Assembly: GCA_025361105.1 (NCBI GenBank)
Contig: JANYAW010000337.1
Location: forward strand, 1 to 14,820
Direction of reading: 5' to 3'
Origin: Rhodocyclaceae bacterium
GTDB taxonomy: Bacteria > Pseudomonadota > Gammaproteobacteria > Burkholderiales > Rhodocyclaceae
Length of the DNA stretch: 14,820 bases
The position numbers were made by a program, and so were the translations under genes. Positions 8,693 through 13,956 of the stretch are shown here, in pieces. Positions within the stretch are counted from its first letter, which is position 1; each line of letters begins with the position of its first letter. Under the pieces are notes generated by a model that saw only the letters and a list, made by a program, of their open reading frames with translations, was not told where the DNA came from and did no database searches.

Positions 8693-9580
8693 ATGTCCGC
8701 CGCCAATTTTTCTCCTCCGGCCACCCCGCCCGTTGTCCTTTGTTTCTCCGCCGCTGACCCCACGGGCGGCGCTGGAATGCAGGCTGACCTGTTGACCATC
8801 GCCAGCCTCGGTTGTCATCCGGTCTCCGTGCTCACCGCGCTCACTGTGCAAGACACCGCCGGGGTCGAGGCGGTATTGCCAATTGATGCCGGCTGGATTG
8901 CCGATCAAGCACGTGCCTTGCTCGAAGATATTCCGGTCGCCGCGTTCAAGCTTGGCATGCTCGGCAGCGTCGAGGCGATTGCCGTAATTGCCGAAATTAT
9001 TTCCGATTACCCCGACATTCCGCTGGTGCTCGACCCGGTTTTGGCATCCGGTCGCGGCGATCAATTCGCCGGTGAAGAAATGATCGACGCGCTGGTCAGC
9101 CTGCTGCTCCCACAAACCACCATCCTCACTCCGAATAGTTTGGAAGCACGGCGCTTGGCGCAAGAAACCGGCGAAGACGACAGCGGCGGCAGCCCCAATT
9201 TGGTCGAGTGTGCGCGGCGCTTGGTATTGGCCGGATGCGAATACGTGTTGGTCACCGGCACGCATGAATCAACACCACAAGTCATCAACACTTTGTACGG
9301 CAGCCACGGTGTGGTGCGTAGCGATAAATGGGAACGCTTGGCCGGAAGTTTCCATGGCTCAGGTTGCACACTCGCCTCGGCGATTGCCGCGCATTTGGCC
9401 ACCGGCACCGACATTCCCGACGCGGTGCAAGGCGCACAGGAATACACTTGGCGAACGCTGCAAGCAGGCTTTCGTCCGGGCATGGGGCAGTTTATTCCCG
9501 ACCGCCTATTTTGGTCGCGCGATGATGATGATGATGAGGAAGATGCCGCCTCGATTGAAGCCGGATCTACGCACATCTAA
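8693..9580 (+). CDS. thiD: ThiD, hydroxymethylpyrimidine/phosphomethylpyrimidine kinase
   Basis: The enzyme phosphorylates HMP to HMP-P and then HMP-PP, the pyrimidine half of thiamine, in the cytoplasm. Ribokinase-fold motifs, numbered from the GTG at 8687, run in order: FSAADPTGGAGMQADL (20-35), LTALTVQDT (49-57), VLDPVLASGRGDQF (114-127), LTPNSLEARRL (147-157), and the anion-hole/catalytic GSGCTLASAIAAHLA with C227. The length is normal for ThiD apart from an acidic end, SRDDDDDEEDAAS, encoded partly by five GAT codons in a row. I take the ATG at 8693; a GTG two codons upstream (8687) is equally open, and neither has a clear Shine-Dalgarno. It is followed directly by thiE, its pathway partner. 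Confidence 0.94.
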   Translation: MSAANFSPPATPPVVLCFSAADPTGGAGMQADLLTIASLGCHPVSVLTALTVQDTAGVEAVLPIDAGWIADQARALLEDIPVAAFKLGMLGSVEAIAVIAEIISDYPDIPLVLDPVLASGRGDQFAGEEMIDALVSLLLPQTTILTPNSLEARRLAQETGEDDSGGSPNLVECARRLVLAGCEYVLVTGTHESTPQVINTLYGSHGVVRSDKWERLAGSFHGSGCTLASAIAAHLATGTDIPDAVQGAQEYTWRTLQAGFRPGMGQFIPDRLFWSRDDDDDEEDAASIEAGSTHI

Positions 9581-9581
9581 C

Positions 9582-9606
9582 GACGGCGTGTCGCCAGCAC
9601 CAACTG
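9582..9606 (+). repeat. Dispersed repeat, copy C (thiD/thiE junction)
   Basis: GACGGCGTGTC, then GC, then CAGCACCAACTG, beginning two bases after the thiD stop. It differs from the copy at 13823 by a single base over 25. It fills most of the gap before the preferred thiE start. Confidence 0.65.
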
Positions 9607-9620
9607 AGGCAAGCAATCAC

Positions 9621-10259
9621 GTGCAGCCACCACTACGCGGCCTATACGCCATCACACCCGACCAGGCTTCAACGTCACTTCTGGTGACGATGGTAGGTGC
9701 TGCCGTCGCTGGTGGTGCGACGCTCGTGCAATACCGCAATAAATTAGCGCCGAAATCATTGCGCCGCGAACAAATCGCTGCGCTTTTGCCGATATGCCGT
9801 TCGGCGAACGCAATACTTATCGTCAACGACGACATTGATTTAGCCATCGAACTCGATGCCGATGGCGTGCATGTCGGTCGTGACGATGCGCCAAATTCAT
9901 TGACCGCTGTGCGCACCGCGCTCGGCCCAAGTCGACTGCTTGGCGTGTCGTGCTACAACGATTTATCGCTGGCGCGAAGCGCAGCTGCGAACGGCGCAGA
10001 TTATCTTGGCATCGGTAGCATGTTTGCGTCCAGCACCAAGCCTGCGGCGGTCAACGCCACGCTCGCGATGCTGTCCGCAGCACGAAGTTTCGGTATGCCT
10101 GTGGCGGCTATCGGCGGCATCACTTTGGCAAACGCCCCCGGCGTCATCGCCGCCGGAGCAGATTTGCTTGCCGTCATCAGCGATTTATTCAGCGCCGAAG
10201 ACATCAAATCGCAGGCGCAAAATTACGCGGCACTTTTCACCGTAGCTTCCACACAATAA
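9621..10259 (+). CDS. thiE: ThiE, thiamine-phosphate synthase
   Basis: The enzyme condenses HMP-PP (made by ThiD) with thiazole phosphate to give thiamine phosphate. Family motifs of the TIM-barrel fold are LRGLYAITPD at the start, TLVQYRNK, ILIVNDDIDLAIELDADGVHVG (diphosphate and metal site), LLGVSCYND, GADYLGIGSMFASSTK and VAAIGGITLANA. The frame is open further upstream, with an ATG at 9543 (overlapping thiD by 38 bases) and a GTG at 9588. I prefer GTG at 9621: it gives 212 residues, the usual ThiE size, it begins at the conserved LRGLYAITPD block, and GAGG lies 11 bases upstream. The earlier starts would add a tail translated from repeat copy C. Confidence 0.9.
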   Translation: MQPPLRGLYAITPDQASTSLLVTMVGAAVAGGATLVQYRNKLAPKSLRREQIAALLPICRSANAILIVNDDIDLAIELDADGVHVGRDDAPNSLTAVRTALGPSRLLGVSCYNDLSLARSAAANGADYLGIGSMFASSTKPAAVNATLAMLSAARSFGMPVAAIGGITLANAPGVIAAGADLLAVISDLFSAEDIKSQAQNYAALFTVASTQ

Positions 10260-10276
10260 GCAGGAGCGACTCTCTC

Positions 10277-11554
10277 GTGACTAACAACGAATCCCTATTT
10301 TCCCGCGCCCAAAAAACCATCCCTGGCGGTGTCAATTCCCCTGTCCGCGCTTTCCGTTCGGTCGGCGGCACGCCAGTGTTTTTCAGCCGCGGCGAAGGCG
10401 CCTATGTCTGGGATGCCGATGGCAAACGCTACGTCGATTACGTTGGTTCATGGGGTCCGCTGATTCTCGGCCATGCCGATGCCGATACTGTTCGTGCGGT
10501 GCAGGAAGCCGCTGCCAAAGGTTTGTCATTCGGCGCGCCAACCGAAGGCGAAGTTGAGCTGGCGGAATTACTGGTCAAACGCGTACCCAGCATGGATATG
10601 GTGCGTCTGGTTTCATCCGGCACCGAGGCAACGATGAGCGCGATTCGCCTCGCCCGTGGCTTTACGGAGCGCGACGCGATTATCAAATTTGAAGGCTGCT
10701 ATCACGGCCACGCCGATAGCTTGTTGGTCAAAGCCGGCTCGGGTTTGCTCACCTTCGGCAATCCCTCATCGGCCGGCGTGCCGAGTGATTTCACCAAGCA
10801 CACGCTGGTGCTCGATTACAACGACCCGCAACAACTCCACGACGCATTCAAAACGCATGGGAACAAAATCGCCGCCGTGATTGTTGAACCGGTCGCCGGC
10901 AACATGAATCTCATTGCACCGAAGCCGGAATTTCTGGCGGCGATGCGTGCGTTGTGCACACAACACGGCGCAGTGTTGATATTCGATGAAGTGATGACCG
11001 GCTTTCGCGTCGGCCCCAACTCCGCGCAAGGCTTGTATGGCATCACCCCCGACCTTTCCACCTTTGGCAAAATCATCGGTGGCGGCATGCCGCTGGGCGC
11101 ATTCGGTGGCCGTCGCGAGATCATGGAAAAAATCGCCCCGCTGGGGCCGGTGTATCAGGCCGGCACTTTGTCCGGTAATCCCTTGTCGGTTGCCGCCGGA
11201 TTAACCACGCTGAAAAAAATCGCCGCGCCAGGTTTTTATGAAGCACTGACTACCAAAACGCTATCGTTGGTCAACGCATTTAACGCTTGCGCACGAGCAC
11301 GCGGCATCACGTTTTGCGCCCAATCTGTTGGCGGCATGTTCGGCATGTATTTCGCCGCCACGCCGCCCACGTCCTACGCCGAAGTCATGCGCTGCGACAA
11401 GGAAGCCTTCAATCATTTCTTTCACGGCATGCTGGATAGAGGCATCTATCTCGCCCCCGCTGCCTTCGAAGCTGGATTCGTTTCAGCAGCGCACAGCTAC
11501 GAAGACATCGCTGCGACTGTTGCGGCAGCAGATGAGATTTTTGTTGGTCAATAA
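10277..11554 (+). CDS. hemL: HemL, glutamate-1-semialdehyde 2,1-aminomutase
   Basis: This 425-residue PLP enzyme converts glutamate-1-semialdehyde to 5-aminolevulinate, the last step of the C5 route into haem and other tetrapyrroles. It has the IPGGVNSPVRAF N-terminus, the SSGTEATMSAIRLAR cofactor-phosphate motif, EGCYHGHAD, the IFDEVMTGFR motif and the Schiff-base lysine K265 in STFGKIIGGGMPLGAFGG. Length and lysine position agree with the family. The GTG start follows AGGAG at 10262-10266 with a 10-base spacer and lies 17 bases after the thiE stop, so it is probably in the thiD-thiE operon. The thiE-hemL pairing is common in proteobacteria. Confidence 0.97.
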   Translation: MTNNESLFSRAQKTIPGGVNSPVRAFRSVGGTPVFFSRGEGAYVWDADGKRYVDYVGSWGPLILGHADADTVRAVQEAAAKGLSFGAPTEGEVELAELLVKRVPSMDMVRLVSSGTEATMSAIRLARGFTERDAIIKFEGCYHGHADSLLVKAGSGLLTFGNPSSAGVPSDFTKHTLVLDYNDPQQLHDAFKTHGNKIAAVIVEPVAGNMNLIAPKPEFLAAMRALCTQHGAVLIFDEVMTGFRVGPNSAQGLYGITPDLSTFGKIIGGGMPLGAFGGRREIMEKIAPLGPVYQAGTLSGNPLSVAAGLTTLKKIAAPGFYEALTTKTLSLVNAFNACARARGITFCAQSVGGMFGMYFAATPPTSYAEVMRCDKEAFNHFFHGMLDRGIYLAPAAFEAGFVSAAHSYEDIAATVAAADEIFVGQ

Positions 11555-11558
11555 ATTT

Positions 11559-11573
11559 GCCAGTTGGTGCTGA
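11559..11573 (-). repeat. Dispersed repeat, copy D, first half
   Basis: Minus-strand TCAGCACCAACTGGC, five bases after the hemL stop. The matching GACGGCGTGTCACCA half lies about 75 bases to the right (11648-11662), so this copy appears to be interrupted. Confidence 0.6.
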
Positions 11574-11598
11574 TGAAACAAAGGCAAAACCAGAAACT

Positions 11599-11651
11599 AC
11601 CAGCGACAAGACGGTCGGGCACAAAACGCCCTCTGCGTCGTCGCGTGTGGT
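11599..11651. repeat. Long imperfect hairpin between the two halves of repeat copy D
   Basis: Arms pair as ACCA/TGGT, GCGAC/GTCGC, GACG/CGTC and GGGC/GCCC around a seven-base loop (ACAAAAC), giving 17 pairs with small bulges at 11608-11609 and 11645-11647 and one internal loop. No T-run follows on either strand, so it is not a classical rho-independent terminator, though it may still protect or end the hemL transcript. Confidence 0.6.
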
Positions 11652-11662
11652 GACACGCCGTC
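11648..11662 (-). repeat. Dispersed repeat, copy D, second half
   Basis: Minus-strand GACGGCGTGTCACCA, identical to the first 15 bases of the copy at 13823. It overlaps the right foot of the hairpin. Confidence 0.55.
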
Positions 11663-11687
11663 AAGCGATTCAAAGTTTAATAAGCCC

Positions 11688-12068
11688 ATGCTCAGAGAAC
11701 TAAAAAAAGTCCAACAAGTCATCGGAGAGCCCAGACGCCGATGGTTCTTTGCGCATGAAATTGATCTCGTGGTGTGGGAAGACGGAGACGGAGACGGCGC
11801 GATTAGCGGTTTTCAACTGGCCTATGACAAGCATCGCAACGAGCATTCGATTTCCTGGCAAAAAGATCGCGGCTATTCGCACTACGTAGTCGATGATGGC
11901 GAGCCGGTGGCGGGGGCCAACCACACGCCGTTTCTGTACATGGATGGGCCGTTCAAGAGCGACCGGGTGCTGGAATTATTTCTGTCGATGTCAGCTGAAG
12001 TTCCTGCCAACATCGTTGCCTGCGTTGAAACCAAGTTGCGTGAGTTCAATGGTTCGCTGGTGCCCTGA
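11688..12068 (+). CDS. Conserved-looking protein of unknown function, 126 residues
   Basis: I do not recognise a named domain. The 126-residue product is soluble, with no signal peptide or membrane segment. The sequence RRRWFFAHEIDLVVWED (16-32), GFQLAYDK (41-48) and HYVVDDGEP reads like a compact beta-rich fold, followed by a C-terminal helix from SDRVLELFLSM onward. I have an impression of similar small proteobacterial hypotheticals but cannot confirm it. D32-G-D34-G-D36-G resembles the start of a calcium-binding EF-hand loop but lacks the acidic residue at loop position 12 (Gln43), so calcium binding is unsupported. The ATG at 11688 has only a weak upstream purine stretch. It lies 133 bases after hemL and may read through from that operon. 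Confidence 0.8.
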   Translation: MLRELKKVQQVIGEPRRRWFFAHEIDLVVWEDGDGDGAISGFQLAYDKHRNEHSISWQKDRGYSHYVVDDGEPVAGANHTPFLYMDGPFKSDRVLELFLSMSAEVPANIVACVETKLREFNGSLVP

Positions 12069-12090
12069 GCATTCCTCTCGAACTATCAAT

Positions 12091-12102
12091 GCACCAACTG
12101 GC
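12091..12102 (+). repeat. Dispersed repeat, copy E (partial)
   Basis: GCACCAACTGGC only, 22 bases after the stop of the unknown gene. The GACGGCGTGTC part is absent. A weak GGCGA/TCGCC inverted repeat (12100-12119) follows. Nothing else recognisable stands in the gap between the converging genes (12069-12230), including no clear terminator. Confidence 0.4.
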
Positions 12103-12230
12103 GATTCCTGCTAGTCGCCGCCTATGAGTAAGTCCTGTCGTCCCTATACGCAAAAACCCATTTGGCTTCTGTGATTGGTATTTCGTATCCACCGGAAGCT
12201 CCTGAACTGAACGCATCACCCAGCACCCAC

Positions 12231-12758
12231 TTAACCCAGCCCTTGCCCTTCGTCACCCCCCAGCATCCGCAGATACCGCACCACCCCAAACGCCGCAAGG
12301 CCAAACACGATATGCACACAAAGCACCGGTGGCCAACCCAGCAGGTAGATCACATCGTTGGCCAGACTGGCTTTGAAAGGGCCGCCACCGAAGGCCAGGC
12401 CGCGAGTGCCAAAAAAAGTATTGGCCATTGCCGGCAGCGTAAACATCCAGCCGGTAACCAGCGCCGACCAAAACAGCAGATTGAATTGCTTCTTGCTCAG
12501 CCACATAAACTGCCCGCCAAAGGCCAGCGCCATCAACAACAAGCCCTGGGTAATCGCCTCCATGTGGCCCATCCGATAGGCGCGTGAATCACCGGGAATC
12601 TGCACGTCAATTTGCACTGGCAGCGGCCACAACACGATCTGCTCCAGCAGCGAAAAAAACCACGCCCAGCCAAACAATATCCCAACGATAAACAGCCCCA
12701 GCCCGTTGAGAAAAAATAGCGCTTGCAGACGTTTGCTGATGGTTAGGTTTTCGCTCAT
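12231..12758 (-). CDS. Four-helix integral membrane protein resembling styrene oxide isomerase (StyC-like), substrate unknown
   Basis: The 175-residue product has four hydrophobic segments: about 12-36, 67-86, 93-116 and 135-161. Compared from memory with styrene oxide isomerase, it aligns without gaps from IPGDSRAYRMGH (54-65) through GW (103-104) to RGLAFG (119-124). The spacing from the histidine to the GW motif is the same. His65 then matches the haem-ligand His58. Asn64, Asp95 and Tyr103 of that enzyme become Gln71, Thr102 and Ala110, so epoxide isomerisation by the known mechanism is doubtful. A haem-binding membrane protein of that superfamily is my best call. The ATG at 12756-12758 is set by AGGA seven bases upstream; the open frame runs further but would overlap the next gene. 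It is 37 bases downstream of the di-iron protein gene, probably co-transcribed. Confidence 0.72.
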   Translation of the reverse strand: MSENLTISKRLQALFFLNGLGLFIVGILFGWAWFFSLLEQIVLWPLPVQIDVQIPGDSRAYRMGHMEAITQGLLLMALAFGGQFMWLSKKQFNLLFWSALVTGWMFTLPAMANTFFGTRGLAFGGGPFKASLANDVIYLLGWPPVLCVHIVFGLAAFGVVRYLRMLGGDEGQGLG

Positions 12759-12795
12759 GGTGAATCCTGTGGCAATGCGGCGTCGGTAGCCCAGT

Positions 12796-13656
12796 TTAGG
12801 CCGCCACCGGAACAGGGCCGGCGAGTTGTGCGGTGTCCAGCTTTGCCGCGCCTGCCGGGTTATCGCGAAACAGTGTCGCCCAAGCCAAGGCCCAAGCCGG
12901 ATCGGCAATCTGGCGCGGGTGATAACCAGGCTTGAGAATGCGCAACCATTTGGGCAGGATGTTGAACAACACACGGTAAATCACTTTGGTTAACGCCCAA
13001 TGGCTGGCGATCGAGCGCGACAGCCCATCTTCCTTGAGTAGCGTGTGATAGCCCTGACGGGTGCGCCAGAAAATATGGCCGGTGGCGTAGATCAAACCGG
13101 TAATGCGCAACAGATAGCCGGGATGCAAATGGTGCAGCACGTCGTAAGCCACGCTCTTGTGTTCTATCTCTTCGACAAAGTGCCACAACACCAGCGACGA
13201 TACGGCGGCGTTGCTGTTGCCAAACAGATGCACGCGATCTTCAATCAGCATTTGTCCAATCACCAGCGCCATCGCCTCAAAGCCCTCGGCGTAGGCCAGA
13301 TTAAAACGCAACGAACGCTCCTTCTCCAGCTTGGTGTAGTCGGCATTCAGCCGACCCTCCAGTCCATCGATGCAGGTGTAGCCCGTCGCGCGTAGCGTCT
13401 CGTTAAACAGCCGGTGCTGTTTGTAATGCGCAGCTTCCTGCTTGATGTACAAATCCAGCTCGGCCTGCAGCGCCGGGTCTGTGATTTGGCCTTTGGCCGC
13501 GCGCATGGTGCGAATCAAATAAGGTTCCAAATATGGCATCGCCAAAGAGGCCGAATTGACCACCTGAGAAAACTCCGGCCGCGCCGCGTTCCAGTGGCCG
13601 TCTGTCGGCTCAAAAACAAACGGCATCGCGCGAAGCGTCATACGGGCATCGGTCAT
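12796..13656 (-). CDS. Predicted metal-dependent hydrolase, ferritin-like di-iron fold (PF10118/COG3687 type)
   Basis: The product is about 286 residues and mostly helical. Numbered from the GTG at 13659, candidate metal ligands are spaced as in a four-helix di-iron bundle: E45 (PYLEPYL), E75 and H78 (QEAAHYKQH), E125/E128 (YAEGFEAMA), and E164 with H167 (FVEEIEHKSVAYDV). EHKSVAYDV and QEAAHYKQH are the hallmarks by which I assign the family, which is called a hydrolase in databases without a proven reaction. The C-terminal half (GLIYATGHIFWRTRQGY onward) is more hydrophobic and could contact the membrane. The start is the ATG at 13656; an adjacent GTG (13659) is possible. It is the first gene of a two-gene unit with the StyC-like protein. 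Confidence 0.85.
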   Translation of the reverse strand: MTDARMTLRAMPFVFEPTDGHWNAARPEFSQVVNSASLAMPYLEPYLIRTMRAAKGQITDPALQAELDLYIKQEAAHYKQHRLFNETLRATGYTCIDGLEGRLNADYTKLEKERSLRFNLAYAEGFEAMALVIGQMLIEDRVHLFGNSNAAVSSLVLWHFVEEIEHKSVAYDVLHHLHPGYLLRITGLIYATGHIFWRTRQGYHTLLKEDGLSRSIASHWALTKVIYRVLFNILPKWLRILKPGYHPRQIADPAWALAWATLFRDNPAGAAKLDTAQLAGPVPVAA

Positions 13657-13745
13657 CACTGGCTCGAATCAAACTTGCTAATGAAACAAACGCTGATTTC
13701 CATAATGTCACTCCAGTTCAATAGGCATATGGATAAGCCTCGGCC

Positions 13746-13783
13746 TCTAATACGGTGCTGGGTTCTGCCACTTGCGTATTAGA
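13746..13783. promoter_or_regulatory. 9-bp perfect inverted repeat, candidate operator between divergent genes
   Basis: TCTAATACG at 13746-13754 and CGTATTAGA at 13775-13783 are perfect inverted copies separated by 20 bases. The element lies 90 bases upstream of the di-iron protein start and 174 upstream of the antiporter start. A regulator site or a transcript hairpin are both possible; no T-run follows. Confidence 0.45.
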
Positions 13784-13822
13784 TTAGCACTGCTGCACGC
13801 GATGTCGGCTTTGAACCAAAAT

Positions 13823-13849
13823 GACGGCGTGTCACCAGCACCAACTGGC
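13823..13849 (+). repeat. Dispersed repeat, copy F (most complete)
   Basis: GACGGCGTGTC, AC, then CAGCACCAACTGGC. It contains a small CCAG-CACCAA-CTGG stem-loop. It is used here as the reference copy. It lies in the spacer between the di-iron protein and the antiporter; the rest of that spacer (13660-13956) holds only the inverted repeat at 13746 and the weak promoter below. Confidence 0.65.
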
Positions 13850-13887
13850 TGACTGAACCTTGCTGATACAAATCCGTCTGACTCAGA

Positions 13888-13916
13888 TTGCTAAGGCTGC
13901 CTTCAGCGCATAGACT
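13888..13916 (+). promoter_or_regulatory. Possible sigma-70 promoter for the antiporter
   Basis: TTGCTA (13888-13893), a 17-base spacer and TAGACT (13911-13916) each match four of six consensus bases, and the predicted start would fall about 20 bases before the ribosome-binding site. This is a weak match judged by eye. Confidence 0.3.
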
Positions 13917-13944
13917 AATTGCATCGATTTTGAATCAATTTATT

Positions 13945-13952
13945 GGAGGTGA
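13945..13952 (+). promoter_or_regulatory. Strong Shine-Dalgarno that fixes a TTG start
   Basis: GGAGGTGA is nearly full complement to the 16S rRNA tail and ends four bases before TTG at 13957-13959. No ATG or GTG stands at a usable distance in the same frame, so the TTG is the likely start. Confidence 0.8.
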
Positions 13953-13956
13953 GTCC

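Noticed and set aside
8669..9265. Minus-strand open frame of 198 codons opposite thiD
   Set aside because: It overlaps a gene with complete ThiD motifs and shows no recognisable domain of its own.
9210..9620. Upstream extension of the thiE frame deep into thiD
   Set aside because: The extension is out-of-frame translation of thiD; ThiE homology begins at LRGLYAITPD just after 9621.
11409..11624. Minus-strand open frame overlapping the hemL 3' end and repeat copy D
   Set aside because: It is mostly antisense to hemL and its APTG peptide comes from the repeat; no ribosome-binding site or domain.
11599..11651. Rho-independent terminator of hemL
   Set aside because: The hairpin is strong but no T-run follows on either strand, so it is reported as a repeat hairpin instead.
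12122..12319. Minus-strand open frame of 65 codons (Cys/Trp-rich)
   Set aside because: Its first half overlaps the StyC-like gene in another frame and the rest shows no motif; probably a shadow.
12759..12974. Upstream extension of the StyC-like frame
   Set aside because: It would overlap the di-iron protein gene; the ATG at 12758 has a good ribosome-binding site and starts directly before TM1.
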